Positions 1-12,798 of a stretch of DNA of 43,117 nt are shown here, in pieces. The DNA lies in the NCBI GenBank assembly GCA_003049485.1, contig PYST01000324.1:1-43117 (forward strand). Direction: 5' to 3'. How positions within the stretch are numbered: position 1 is the stretch's first letter; every line of letters begins with the position of its first letter. The DNA is from Ophioceras dolichostomum (lineage: Eukaryota > Ascomycota > Sordariomycetes > Magnaporthales > Ophioceraceae). Below the pieces are notes generated by a model. That model did not search any database, had not been told where the DNA came from, and worked only from the letters and a program-made list of their open reading frames with translations. Position numbers and translations under genes: made by a program.

Positions 1-3000
1 GCCTTGCGCTGACCCTGGCCCGGTCCGCCCGCCCTGGCCCTATTCCTTGAGGCACAGGCACTCATCCGAAAAACGGCCGGCCCGGTTTGATGCCGTGTCC
101 CTCCGATGTCCCGCACAGCAAGGCCTCTCTCTCTCTGAGATCGATCGGTGGCTTGTTGGGGCAGTTCATGTATCCTCTTTTACGAACGAATTCTGGCATA
201 ATTTCCTTCTTCTCTCTTTTTAGGACCATCTTGTTTTTGTTTTTGTCTTTTGTTCTTGTTCAGTATTCCGCGCCGCATGTGCCTCCTTTTTTTGCTTTTG
301 TTTTTCTCTTCTGGTATCTCCTACTCCGTACCCCCGTCAGCATCTCGCGTTCTCGACCTGATGATGACGACAATGACCAGCAACCTGCCCAGTTCTCTAT
401 CAGCTCCCTCTCCTCTTCCACACTTCCTCGCTTGCCACGATGGGATTGGTTTCTCTCACACACTCTCTCTCTTCACCCCTCTTCTCTATTGAACGGAAGA
501 TCCGGCGCCACACATCATCTTACGTCAGTTTTCTTTGCTGGAGTCGACTCCTCCTAGGCCACCTGACCCTGTCCTCTTCTCTTTCTGTCCCTTTCCTTGT
601 CTATAGATTCAGTATCTGGCTCGGTGTGCGACAAATAATGCATAGATGGCCCACATGACCTGACGTGACCTGACTGAGTTACGCACTTGCGCGCTTGAAG
701 CCGAGACAGCGGCGCGAGCGCCTGCGGCCGCTCTCCGCGACTGACAGTGACACACTGCGGTGCGACGGCTGACAGATGGATGGGTTTGATAGAGACGGTG
801 GTTGGCACTCGGATAGTTGGATAGGCTGATGGGATGGGATGGGATGGACCGCTCGATGGATTGGATGGAAGGATGGATCTGCGGGTTTCGCGAACGAAGG
901 AATATGCACAAGTGCTAAGTGCTGGGCGTGCGCGAATATGACAATGTGTGGTAAGCACAATCAATCGAGTCAACTTTTCCTCTTTTTTTCCCCCCGCGAC
1001 ACTGATGATGTGATGATGGCCGCCCCAATTCAGACCTGACCCGACCTAACCTGACCTGCAATGTACGGGCGTGCGAGACCGAGCCGAAAGGCAGAACCTC
1101 GGCTGAGAAAAAATACGGGATACGCGGGAGATAAGTCCCCTTCGTTGTCGTCAAGATTCCGCGGTCGCCTCTCACAACAGTTAACGTTGAGGCGCGTGCC
1201 CCCGCAGAGTCCAAGCTGTCACTGCTCCTCTTCCTCCTCGAAGTGAAAGGCTTCTGTCGTGTACGGATCACCGCTTACCTGATCGGGGGTTTCCAATGGA
1301 AAGCCAGCCCTTCCCTCGGCCATTTTTCTTACTGGGTGCCGATGATGTCTTGACACCTCCCTGCGTACATCATCATCATTTTCATCACAACCCTACCAAC
1401 ATACGATGTACATCAGTTCTGTACATACGCAGCGAGGTAGGAAAGCAAGCTCACCGGCTATCGTGCCCGATCACACGTAAGAGCTAATGCGAGGTCCAAG
1501 AAAGGGTTAGGTAAGTCGCGCACTTAAGCAAGCACACAAGTTCCCAAGTGCATTTACTATCTAATACGGACTTGTACTCTGTACATACATATTGTCCTGA
1601 CCACCCACAATATTACACACAGACCTAGCTCCCTAGGTAGTTAAATGCCGCGAGCTGTCAGTGTCGGCTTCGCGATTTACCCCGATCTGGTAAGCTATTT
1701 GTCAAGTCCGTCGGTCTGCTCGTCAGTCAGGTGGCTAGACCAGCAATGGGTTCCGCTTCAGTGACCAGCCGGCCAAATAACACCAGGCGGATCTGTACTA
1801 CGTAGTACATCACGACGCGGGAGAGAGGCGGCGGGAGCATGCCATATATTAGTATCGTAGCCTTTCCCCCTTCACCGCCACCCGAACTTGTCATCGACAT
1901 CTCTTCCTCACCACAAAAATTTTACCCTTTTTTTTTGCATCATAACCCAAATCGCTTCGGGTCATCGCTTCTTTTTTTTTGGTTTTATTTCAGCGCGGTT
2001 CTCGTGGGGAAATTAAGAATCTGACTGACAGTCTGGTGCCCCCCTCCTTTCCCCCTTGTCCGATCCTTTGCGCGAGTCTTACAAGAGCCATTGGCTGATT
2101 TCCGAGGACCATCCAGCCATCAGACTCCTCCGGATATGATGTTTTGTGCTTTTGGTGTGTCCCGGTAGTTCTGTATGTGTCATTGAAGGGGAGACGGGGA
2201 CGGGAAGGGAGGGAAGCGTGGACCTGGGCAGCCCATCATCACCATCTCCATCATCATCGTCAATCCATCAAAGATCTAGCGGGCGATTTGATATTCGGAT
2301 TAATAGATTCCGCTAGCGTGTAGGGAGCAATGTAAAATACATTTCCACCCCGCCACGGAGCGAACGGAAAGACAAATCTATCCGCGGTCCTCCATTCCCA
2401 TACGGAAACATTTCTCAACTTTCTGCTGACTCTTCCACCGGAGATCTTCGGAGTCGGTTTCGGGGACATTCATTTTTTTTTTTTGCTCAACTCCAACAAC
2501 GCGGCGCCTCTGCGCGACGCCACTCCGGCCCGGGCCGAATGCGTGGCCTGAGGGCGGCGAGGAGATGGACCGCCTTCTCAACATGGCCTCACTTATACAT
2601 ATGTTTCCCTGACGCGAGCTGCTCACGCCGTAGCATCCCGGAACGCCACCGCCGGAGCAGGACCGAAGGTCTAGGCCGACTTGGGGTCGACTAGAGAGTT
2701 GGGACTTGGCTCGAGCCCTGTGTCGGGAAAGACATTGCGCATCGCGCTTCAAGACACGAGTGAGGACCAACGTCAGACTGCCTACCGTTATCCTTCCTTC
2801 CCGCCCGCCGCCTCAAGTGAGGCAAGATTGACTTCGTACAGCAAGCAGAGGCAGGCAAGTTCGCCGCACTCGACATCTTGTCATGAACTTACTGATGTAC
2901 TGGCGTACTTCCCACTCACATATCTCTGTATCTCCGTGGTCAAAATATAGACGTAGACGAGCGGAGAGCCCCCCTGATGGCTCTTCCCGGCAGCCCTGTC

Positions 3001-5364
3001 AGACTCCATCTCCCACCTGGTCCCCAAGCTGACGAAAATGGGACGACAGGCCGAGAGAACCCCTCCTTGAACCCCTTTCCACCTACTGTCGTATATTCCG
3101 TATACTGTTCACACTGAAGAGAGACGGGACACACATTCATTCCAAACGGCCAAACGGATACTGCCCCTCCATTCCCCCTCAGCGCTTTTTTCTGTCTCGG
3201 AGTTGGTCGGGAGTTTCTGGAGCAAGCAGCGCCAAGCAGGGCAAGCGAAATGGTAGGGCTGGGCTGATCTGGGCTGAACTCCACCAGGGAAGGGGGTCCC
3301 AGGGCGGCATGGCAAGGAAGAAGGGTTGCATCCCAGAAAAATACTGCTGCCTGGAGCGAGTTCGCCTAACGTATCTCAAACAAGAGAGGCGCCTGACTCC
3401 CATCATCAGCCCTAAGAATGATGCCCCGCGCTCGCATCGGTTCAAAGTTTGTGCCCAATGCCCACAAGAGAACAGCCACGCTGCTTGGCAGGGACAGAGC
3501 AAGAGCGACGTGATCGGAGTTATTGATTCCAAGGGTGAGGAGGTGAGCAGGCAAGCTGGACACTGGACGTACTCAGGTAGGAGTTAGGTTGGATTCGCGT
3601 CTGCCTATAAGCTAGCGGAAGCGGAACAAATTCCACCGTGCTTTGTCATTGTCATCAGCGAAGGGTGGTTCAGTCAACAGCACACACATGCGGAATCCTC
3701 GGTTTCCGTCGCTTCTCGGAGGGATCTGAAATCCCGATTCCGGTCAAGGCGAGCATCATGATGAGGATTGATGGAGGGATGGATGGACCGTCCTGCAGCC
3801 CTACGAACCAGAGCGGACGAGAGGGGTGCTATACATGTACAAGGGGTGTAAACGCCGAGGGATGTGGAGCCGCAAGAGACTTTTCCTCCCCTCCTTCCCG
3901 GGAGGAGTATACGATGCGGCATGTTGATGACATGACACCCTTTTTTTGTCGCGTACACGTATGGAAAACCCAACAACATCATAGAGATGACGAAGTCCAA
4001 ATCAACGAGCAAGGGGATGACGAACATCGGACTTGTGCTCATCAGGGAGTCAAGAGGCTGCTTGCTGCCTTCCGGCATAAGCCCGCTCCAGACTGAGAAG
4101 CTGCCACACCAGAGCCTCCGAGAGCGCTACTAGCAAATCCTATCGAGGTCTCTGCTCTATCGAAGTAGTCTGGGCACATTTTTGCCATTCACTCTCCCAG
4201 CACCACGGCGTCTCGCTGCCTTCTGCACAAGGCTGTGCTACCGACCGTCAGGCACATCAGCCTAATAGTCTTAAGTCCGCTACTAGAACCTGCTGTAGCA
4301 AATAGGACCCGAACAGCGAGCGTGCTGTGGAGCAAGCTATGAGGCACCAGCCAGTAGAGCTTGTTTATGATCGCACCGGGTGGCGTCTCAATGGGCAGTC
4401 GAGGATTCCGGAATCTGGACCCCAATAGCTTGGCTCTTAAGTGATCCAATGCCCAGGCAGCATCGCACGGCTTATCAAGAGAACTTGAGAAGTATCCGAG
4501 GCTATGACATGCTATGTATCATGCATCGGCCCCACGAAGAAAATCTGCAAGCAAGTTCTTCTTCACATCGAGCGGCGACGGACTTAGAAGATGACTGCGT
4601 TGATATCAAAGGAGTGTTAGGCAGCGAGAGCGGCCCTTGATCATTCGTCCCCTCTGACTCACTCTCAGCCGGTGACACTCCGGTAAGTTGAGTCTCGCAA
4701 CTATTACCATTATAGACAGAGAAAGCTGTAAGCTGCATGACGCCCTCGGATTGTTTTGCGAGGGCCAAAATAAGGTCTGCAAAATTGGTTCTTGCACGCC
4801 TTAGCTTTCCCTTGCCGTGACGCTTGCTCGCTCGCTCCACGGAGCGCCGTGGAGCAGGCTGAGCAGCCGAGACGATCTCACCATCTCTTCGCTTGACCCT
4901 GGCTCGGCAAAGATTTTCGGAAAGTCCCGAGGCGAAAAGATAATATTGGTTTCTAGAAGGAGTCAGGACACATAGCGCAGCCAATAGAGTAAGATGAAAG
5001 TCCTGTTAAGCGTGAGGCGTGGTAGATTCGCTGTGCACAAGACAGGAGAAACGAAGCACCTCAAGCTATCGAGGCAGCCACAACCTCAATCTAGTAATTA
5101 GAAAAGATTCTAAGAGAGAATATCTCGGAGTTAACGCGCAGACTAGATAACTCTTAGTCCTCGATACCCTCAAGTAAACGTGAAGCATCATGGATCGACA
5201 ACAGGCGTCAAGGGATAGCGCATTTCGAACAAGGAGGACCAGAAGTATCAGCCCTGTTTATCGCATTACACTTCGACAACTGACTGTCTTTCAAATGTCC
5301 ATGGCCAGGTATAGAACAATGGTCGTTGTGTTTCTGTAGTTTCTACTGCCAGGTTTTAACGTGC
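1..5364. other. gene-poor region, no supported gene
   Basis: No open reading frame here combines an ATG start, a reasonable length and a recognisable protein. Most of the longer frames begin at TTG or GTG, or overlap equally long frames on the other strand. A 92-codon ATG frame at 3309-3587 (+) and a non-ATG frame at 4502-4984 (-) were examined and matched nothing I know. CT-rich stretches near 120-600 resemble fungal promoter or UTR sequence, so the left edge may carry the regulatory region of a gene outside the window. Confidence 0.5.
828..847. repeat. GATGG-type microsatellite
   Basis: Tandem GATGG/ATGGG units, continuing imperfectly as GGATGGAT-like words to about 876. Simple sequence only; no function inferred. 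Confidence 0.7.
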
Positions 5365-5375
5365 GTTCAGGAGCA

Positions 5376-5525
5376 GAGTCTGCAATGTAATGTGATGTAT
5401 TTTCCTTTGTATTGTCTTTCCGACCTATTCGCGTGTGCTTTACGTGGTCGCCTACCGTACGCGGCAGGTAACGCGGTACCAGATACAATACAAAACACAT
5501 CACAAAACAATACATTGCAGGCCCT
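5376..5525. mobile_element. MITE-like non-autonomous element, copy A (about 150 bp)
   Basis: The ends are inverted repeats: CTGCAATGTA at 5380-5389 is the exact reverse complement of TACATTGCAG at 5511-5520. Looser AT-rich complementarity extends about 40 bp inwards. The element is bracketed by an 11-bp perfect direct repeat, GTTCAGGAGCA (5365-5375 and 5526-5536), which looks like a target-site duplication. A second copy with the same ends lies at 30650-30795, and the two share an identical 23-bp core (5458-5480 and 30720-30742). There is no coding capacity. An 11-bp duplication would fit mobilisation by a Mutator-like (MULE) transposase, but that assignment is inference. Confidence 0.75.
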
Positions 5526-7082
5526 GTTCAGGAGCAACCCCTTAACCAGTCGCCCTACGCGTCCTTTTGGCTACAAGGACCTGGTCAAAACCATTCTGCA
5601 GGAGACGGAGTAACATCATTGGGGAGTGAAAGACAAGTAGGGGCGATAAGAGCTCGTCGGTAGCACCATGTATATAGAACCGATCGTGCGCCCTGTGAGC
5701 TGAAGCCATCACATACTGGTGAGGGTGATCAGATGAAGAGAAGCCCGGGAGCGGTTACCACTCTTCCTGCGTACCCGGTACGGTCCTACGCCGCCCTCGG
5801 ACAGAGATGATCACTTTGAACCTCATTTACGTAAATCTAACTGCCATATTGTCGTCAGTTTAACTGGATAACAGGCTCAAGATGTACTAGTGCGACTTCG
5901 TTGGCTTCGTTCACCGACCGGGACTGTTCGTCAACTCATAGGTTTCGAGTCGGATAGGAGATCGACGAGAGATTTACCACTAGTAATTCAACCTGACCTT
6001 TTGTTTACTCCGACAAGAGCTGTGGCAACCGGTTGGTGTGTATGAAGCCGGTTAAAATGAAGCCTTTCCGTTGCGTGGATCTTCCCTACGAGTTACCGCA
6101 GATAGCAGCTTGGAATGTCTTGCGCTTCGACTTGTGACATTTATACCCGACTTTGCTCTTGTGCTGACCTTCTAAGATTTTATTTCTTGCCTAGAGAGGC
6201 TGATCTGTGTGTCTCTCGGGTTTCCAAAAGGTGGTTTACTCCTAGAAGTTACCTAGCGGTATCAAACGTGCTCCCACGCTGCACGATTGCTTCTTGCGTA
6301 ACGCGGATGCCGGTCCCCAAGAAGGAAGTAGTTGCGGGTTTTGGGGATAGCCGTTCCTGAGCTGTGTGTCTCTTGGGGGTTTGTTGGCTTGTGGCTGGCT
6401 GGATGCCTACGAGTGCGACCTATGTCCTGAGTATTTTGTCACAGCAACGGCCCTCGTGCCGTGCTGCAGTGAGCGAGTGGCACACTTGGACGCAGGCACA
6501 GAGGCACATAGGCGGCAGGTATGCAGGCACATACCCGCATGATGCAATGATACTTTGGTTGGTGAGCCCACCGAATAGTGTATATGTACGGCAGCCGTTG
6601 GGCTTTTGTGTTGTTGTGTAGTGGCTCCTCCCCCTTTTGTCACCCAGTCCACCCGTGCTACTCTGCCTGCCGTTTCCGGTGCAGACTGGCTGGCTGGATG
6701 GATGGCTGGCCCGACGTCGTGCGACGCTGTGGCGCCTGTCATGTTATGGTCAGCTCCCGCCTCGCACACACACACGCTCGCTGATCTCCGGTGGTGGCTG
6801 AAAAGAACCGGGTTCTCGGCCGAAAGCCTCGTTGCTGCCGAGTGTATGCCCTGGTGGGAACTTGAATGCGTGCGTGTTTGCGTGACACAGGCGGACAACC
6901 AGTCACATAGTAGGTTAACTTGTTGCGAGGTACTGTGCAATGACAACATCACGGCTTGCCGGGTTCGTGGAGGACTCGTTCTTGGGGGGCTAGTCGAATT
7001 ACCAACCCGGTTTCGTTAGGGCTGAGAACTCATCATGCAGTACAGCGACGACATTTCTAATGATAACACGAGGGGTGCTGTA

Positions 7083-7117
7083 TACCTACCTACCTACCTA
7101 CCTAGGTAGGAACCTAG
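7083..7117. repeat. TACC tandem repeat with AGGTAGG inverted partner
   Basis: Five tandem TACC units run into CTAGGTAGGAACCTAG, giving a partly palindromic tract. Related TACCTACCT/AGGTAGGTA words recur at 27654-27673, and shorter ones occur near 1630 and 23524, so this is a dispersed simple-sequence motif in this genome. Confidence 0.7.
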
Positions 7118-9420
7118 CCAAACACTCATGCTGCCTTGGCCTGGTCCCTTGATAGGAATGTGAGAAGGGCTAGAAAACGCTGCGCGCAGTCCGCTCACGA
7201 CGACATGGGATATCACGTGCGCGCTTGAGTGGTGATGGCTCACAACTGATATTTCTCAGTTGTAATTTCCACCAAGTCTTCCCAGGTGCATGTGTGGTGT
7301 GATCTGCGCCAAAAATAGCTGCTGAAAGATGCTTTGCAGAAGCAACAACAACACTAGCAGCAGCAAGCAGTCACAAATCTAAATCTGCAGCCTGCTGCTG
7401 CAGGTGCTCAGCCCAGGTGGATCGCTGGCATGCTTGGCTGGGCCGGCTTGCAGGATGCTTGCAGGAGGACGCTTGCAGATGGGGACGATTACCGCCAACC
7501 AAATACGCCACATTGGGCAAAAACGAAGATGCCATCATGCTACCGTAAGAAAAAAAAAATCACGATAGTTTTCATTGGTAGGTAGACTCTTCATTTGATG
7601 CGTAACCTGATAGCCACGAGTGGACAAGATGCAGAAAACAACAGAAATGATGGATCAGATGGCGAAGCAGATATGTATGGTGCCACTTCGTCTGACTACT
7701 GGGTGTCTTGGGGTGGTCAAAACGGAGCGGACCGACTTCTTTGACTGATGGGGGTTCGGGGACGCCACGTATTTGGGTCGAAAGCTTGTTTCATGGCGCT
7801 CGTGTTGGACGAATTCGCCGTCTTAAGAGCCTCGACATTGTAGGCCACGACGCCGAAAACACTGCCGCCACTGGAGTGCTGCTGGCGTCGTGCCACTCCA
7901 GAGCTCCCGTCATGGTCTAGGAACCTGCTTTCCGTCTAACCGGGGTGAGGATGACAGACATACACATTCTCTCTTCTTGGTGCCGCATGCACGCCGGAGT
8001 CGGAAGGAGGGGACTGACCTGGCCGGGCTTGTGTTGTCTTTTTTATTTTATTTTTTTTTATGATGGTGATGATTATGACATTCATGGAGATTTTGGTTGA
8101 TCGGATGTCTCTCGCCGGCCCCTCGGAGAGTGGCCGGTACACCTCTCGGCGGTGGCCACCGAAGGCCGAAGGGACGCCGGGAGATGCGGCCGTAACTGCG
8201 GGCTACTACCGTCTCTCGGTTGCCACGCATGGCTACCTCAACCTAGTACGTACCACCCAACACGTTTATGTTAAGGGGAAGTCTTTTGAGTTTTTCTGAG
8301 GGAGATGTCTTGTTTGTCCCTATTTTGCCCTCGATCGTCGACGTCTTCGGGCCTTTCCAGAGAGTTGGTAGTTGTACCCTCCAAAGAATGGACAAACTAA
8401 TCCTCGGAAACCTAGTAACGAGTCGTCGGATGTACTCCTTCGAGGCTCGGAGACTTTCCCGAGGAGCAGGAAGATTATTCCTGCCATGTGTCCTTTCATC
8501 AGCTCTCTCTGTCTCTAGCGCTCTTCCTCTTTTCGTGTCTTTTTTGCATTATCTCTTCATGAAAATCACTTTTCTTAAGATCCTCTGTTATCCTGCATGC
8601 GCGGAACATCTCGTTCCCCAAAGTTGGGCTTGATCCGGGTTGTGGGTTGCAAAGTCCACGGAGTAGGTACGCAGAGGGCTTAATCATCATCAGTGTGCTG
8701 ATAAGTAGCACATGCACACGGCATTGATGATCTGAACTAGAGGATGGAGACGCCTGAACAAGGAGCCCCGCCGCTATGGACACCCCAGTTTGGGGCTGAC
8801 GGCGCTGACCATACGTTGACAGTTCATGCTGAAATATGCCTCTGACTCGAACCCACCAAAGATGGACGACCCTTCGTGTTGGCTCAAGTCAAAAGATGGG
8901 TTGTATTGAACCCCTGAAAGTTCTTGGCGCGGTCTTGAAGACTCGATTCCTCAGGTCTTACCTCGAAGGCTTGGCCCGGGGAGCTTTTCTTTTGCGCCGT
9001 TGTCGGTGGCGCCAACCTTGTCGCTAAACATCTTTTTGAACGGCGGCTCGAAGCCGAAGGTTAGGTAGAAATGAAAGAAGACCACTTTATTTTTTCTTCT
9101 TGCCCTTTGTAAGAGTTTGATGAAGTTCCCTCCGTCCAAGATAACTGAGTTGTCACGCGTCTTCAAGATCGAGTTCTCGACTCCTGAAAATCCTCCGTTC
9201 CCGAGGTCCCCACACCCGTTCCGAATAGGGACTTCTGAGACACGCGACCCCCTGGATCCTTCTCCTCGATCCCCCCATCTAAACCCGAAAAGGTGGGAGA
9301 AGGTCGCTCCTATCGCGCGTCTCCTCGCCTCCTCCCCAGCTCGCGTGTGCAAAAAACCTCCTGATGTGAACGCGTCACAGCACGTTGCACCCGGCACGCA
9401 GACTTCAGGGGGCTCGGGGG

Positions 9421-9421
9421 N
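9421..9421. other. single undetermined base
   Basis: One n, 95 bp upstream of a 32-base G run. It breaks any reading frame analysis across this spot. Confidence 0.98.
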
Positions 9422-9513
9422 ATGAGTTCTGGGGAGGCGGCCAGTCCTTCTGATCCAAATAGATGAGTCTCGGAACCTTGGTGTCGGCACCCCGCTTGAG
9501 GGAAGTACGACTG

Positions 9514-9515
<2 letters not shown>

Positions 9516-9547
<32 letters not shown>
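9516..9547. repeat. 32-bp poly-G homopolymer
   Basis: An uninterrupted run of 32 G on the + strand, flanked by CTGCC and CTGCAGCTG. The length may be unreliable in the assembly. Such a run could form G-quadruplex DNA. Frames crossing it produce artificial polyglycine or polyproline and should not be annotated. Confidence 0.9.
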
Positions 9548-12057
9548 CTGCAGCTGTGTGTCGCTGCCCTCAATCTCCACTGGATCGTTGGAGGCCCGAG
9601 GCTGGGGGAGCATCCTTGATGATCATCAAAATCCCGCAGCAAGAGGACACTTTCTCGATGGCCAGGCTTGGCAGTTGGCACGTGAAGGGGAGAGAGGAGA
9701 GGGCGATCACGAAATCCTCGGCAAACACTTTTTTTTTTAATAATCTCGCATCGGGGGATTCTGTCGGTTCTTTGGCGGGCTCCACGCCGTTGCTTGCTTT
9801 TGCCAGAGCGCGAGGCTCTCCTTGCTGCTCCCAGTGAACAAATCCAGCACCGGAGCAAAAGTGGGAAAATGTCTGTCTGAGCGAGCGTATCAGACGAGCA
9901 CGCAACGATCCCCATATCGTCAAGGAGTATTTTGGTCCCTTTTTTCCCCCTCATGAGTCGCGATGACTTTCTATGTACGAATAGAGTGGAGGGAGTGGAA
10001 GGTTCATCGACCCGCCGTCCCGTCGCGATCTCCTATTTTAGGGTCCTCATTCGGTGATCAGGCGCTGGCCCGTCAGATGAGGGGGGCAAGTCATGAACTC
10101 GTGATTTGGGTTCGTCCAGTTTCCAAAGCCCCAAGACGCGTCAGGAAGTGCTGTAAGCAAACCCATCGATCCTCTAGGCATCTCACTATCTCTGATGAGT
10201 GAGAGCAGTTTTGACTGCTCCTTTGCTCTCGCCGTTTTATTTGGTCCCTGTGTAGGAATTCAGCGAGGCGGGCACATAGGATAGCAAAAACGGTACCGGT
10301 TAATAGTCGTAGCATTGACGTCCGCCTCATCCTTCTCTCAGATGCTTAACGTGGGCCGCCGCAATGTCTGTCCTTCGGTCCTTACGAGAGGCGCGAGGGG
10401 CGGGCTTCTCGAACCCGAGAAAGGGTTTTGCTCGTCTGTGATCACGATGTGGCCGACCCAATGCGTCCTTGGACGGGTTGAAAACTCCTCGCCACCTCCT
10501 CTCGCACGCGATTGGTTCCTTGCATTCGGATCTGCCAGCACATCGAAACGGTGGCACGTGTGGGTGAGCTTCGTCCTGCAGATGGGAAATGTGTGTTTGT
10601 GCGACTCGGGCGAGCTTATCCCATGGGCCCTATTCGGCAGAGGCTCACGAATCCACGAGAAGCTCAAATGCAAAGCGAGCCTTTTTAACATACTCTTCTG
10701 CGTCGTCTGCCTTCTCTTCTCTAGGCGTAGCTCGTGTTTTCATTCTAGACGAGAGAAACGGTGGAATCGCGGAGGCAAACTGGTTGTTTTTATTCTGTTT
10801 GGTTTAGATGAATGACGGGTCTTTCGCCTGGCTGAAAAGCTTTCCTTGCCCAGTCTCTCGGCCCCTTCCGGCCAGGCCTGTTGATCAATGGGCCCGCGGG
10901 TGATGGCGCGGGGTGGCTCTTGGTGGTTCTTTGTCGGTCGCCCCGGGAGGTCGTCCCATAACAGCCCTGTCGTGAAACTTTCTCTTAGCTCATCCTCCAG
11001 CGAAGCTCGGGAGGAAAAGAATAATTAAAAATTCGAGGTGGAATGCAAAGGACAAAGAAACAAAACCGTACTAATTGCTGACTTCATATCTTCACGAGGA
11101 TGTGCTGGCGAAGCGGCGGCCAGTCAGTTAATACCGAATCTTGCCAAGGGCAATCTCCTTGTTGCCCGTTGAAGATACGATCTTGCTGTGTGATGCAGGA
11201 GACAAGGAAAAAGAGCCCGAGTCACTTTTGGGGGTCGAAAGTTCGACGTTGGGGCCTCTGATTGGGCCAGGAGGGTGATCGAAGCACGTCTGGTTGGGCT
11301 GATTGGGGAATGCAGTGGACCCGCAGCACATGTACCTCAGATGCGGGCTTTGACCTTCAATCGAGGGGAAGGGGTTGGAAAAACCTCTCAAGCGAGGACG
11401 AGGTGAGGAAAAGGTACATCTGACCGTGGCTCTGATGTTATTATTAGTACGGGCATGTGCCGCGAGTCAGAAACAGCCCTGAGGTATCAGAGCGTCGATC
11501 AGCGATCAGCGAGGATGTACCCTTCCTTTAGGCTCTGGGCTCCCAGTCTCCTGACCAGCCGCTGGTTGGCTGCAGGCCCCGGACCAGCCCATTCACGCCA
11601 TTTTGCCCCATGAATTCAACGGATCAATCAGGTATCCGCTAAGCTCGATGATCCCTGCAGGACTGCCCTATCCCCTGCAAGGGGAACCCACTTATCCCAC
11701 CGCAGGTGACCAGTCAGCGCCTGTTGCGCTTCCGCTTCGCCTGTGGTTGCCCTGCCCGCTCATCCCCAGCGAGTGACATGGACTGAGTGTGTCTGACCGG
11801 GCGTTTTTGGACGAGAGACTTTCCCTGTTGGTGGCCTGGCTTTGGGCTGCTCGGCTGGGCGAGTGCGTCGGCTCACACTGGCTGCCACTGGCAATCGGTA
11901 CAGGTTTCTGGGTTCCAGACGCTGCTTTTCCAGCACAGCTAGTGGACTGTGACTCTCGCCCCAGTGTCCAATTGCCTGTGGTTGGTCAGCGCCGTCCCCC
12001 CCTCCATCCGATATCGATTTTCACTCCACCTTTCGCCGCCAATCTCGTGGTCTGGTC

Positions 12058-12200
12058 TGGCCGTGCATCTCTTTTCTCCTTTCCTTCTTCTTCTCCCTGC
12101 TCCTCCCTTTCCTCTCTCCTTTCTATCATCAACATCACCACACCGCCCTTCTTTTCCTTCCTTTCCTCCTCTTCCCCCCTCCCTCTGCCCCTCTTCCGAT
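12058..12200 (+). promoter_or_regulatory. polypyrimidine (CT-rich) promoter tract
   Basis: A dense C+T stretch on the + strand about 1.6 kb upstream of the start codon at 13775, followed by A-rich sequence (12236-12280). CT-rich tracts just upstream of transcription starts are common in promoters of well-expressed filamentous fungal genes. The position implies a long 5' leader for the glutamine-rich gene. No clear TATA box was found. Confidence 0.45.
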
Positions 12201-12798
12201 TCGGTCGTCGTCGCCTGCTGCTTGATATTGAGAAAAACATTGATAAAAAAGAAAAAAAAAGAAAAAAAGAGTAAAAAATTGTTCTTTGTTTGCCCTCAGC
12301 TCATACCATTCTCTACACACAGTAGTACATTTTTGTACCTGCACAAGCCAAACAAATTCACACAAACCACCACTTGCGCGCACTGCACACAGCTTCGGCA
12401 CACACCACCTGGAACATATTTGGGCCTCACATTTGATACCATCACCAACAGAAGGACGGAAAAATCCTCACCAGATTGAAAAAAAGATCGCCTTAATCCT
12501 TGTAGTTTATCTCGCCTTTTCTGCTTTTCATCTTTTTCCATTTTTCTTTTCTCCTGTCCATTTTCACCTGATACTTTTTCTTCTGCATCGCTTTGTCCTG
12601 GGCCATCACCAACAATCGACGCCACCTAATTTTTTTCGACTCATCCTTCCGCTAGCCCGAATACGGTCGCTCTTCAGTCCCGACAAAACCGCCTTGCCTT
12701 CGCGCAATCATTCAGGAGGACTTGAGACGAAGCAGGTGCTCACATCACCGGATCCGGAAACGCCAGCCAGGCCCCCGCGCCTGATTACTCGGCTTTTG

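Larger units (their letters stand above)
5537..12049. other. gene-poor region, no supported gene
   Basis: About 6.5 kb without a recognisable gene. Frames longer than 100 codons exist on both strands (for example 6407-6952 -, 9463-9837 +, 10315-10815 +). They start at non-ATG codons, overlap each other antisense, or run through the poly-G tract, and none encodes a known domain. Possible contents are distal regulatory sequence, untranslated RNA genes or decayed sequence; none can be chosen from sequence alone. Confidence 0.45.

Noticed and set aside
3309..3587. Small ATG frame (92 codons)
   Set aside because: No recognisable domain and overlapped by a longer frame on the other strand; not enough support to call a gene.
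4502..4984. Minus-strand frame of 160 codons with some protein-like stretches
   Set aside because: Starts at TTG, shows no domain, and is crowded by overlapping frames; possibly decayed coding sequence, not callable.
9516..9555. Poly-G next to a PstI site as a dG/dC-tailing cloning junction
   Set aside because: The order is G run then CTGCAG, not CTGCA followed by G run as tailing would leave; a plain homopolymer is simpler.
8951..9613. Minus-strand frame with polyproline (220 codons)
   Set aside because: Passes through the undetermined base and the poly-G run; its proline run is produced by the homopolymer.
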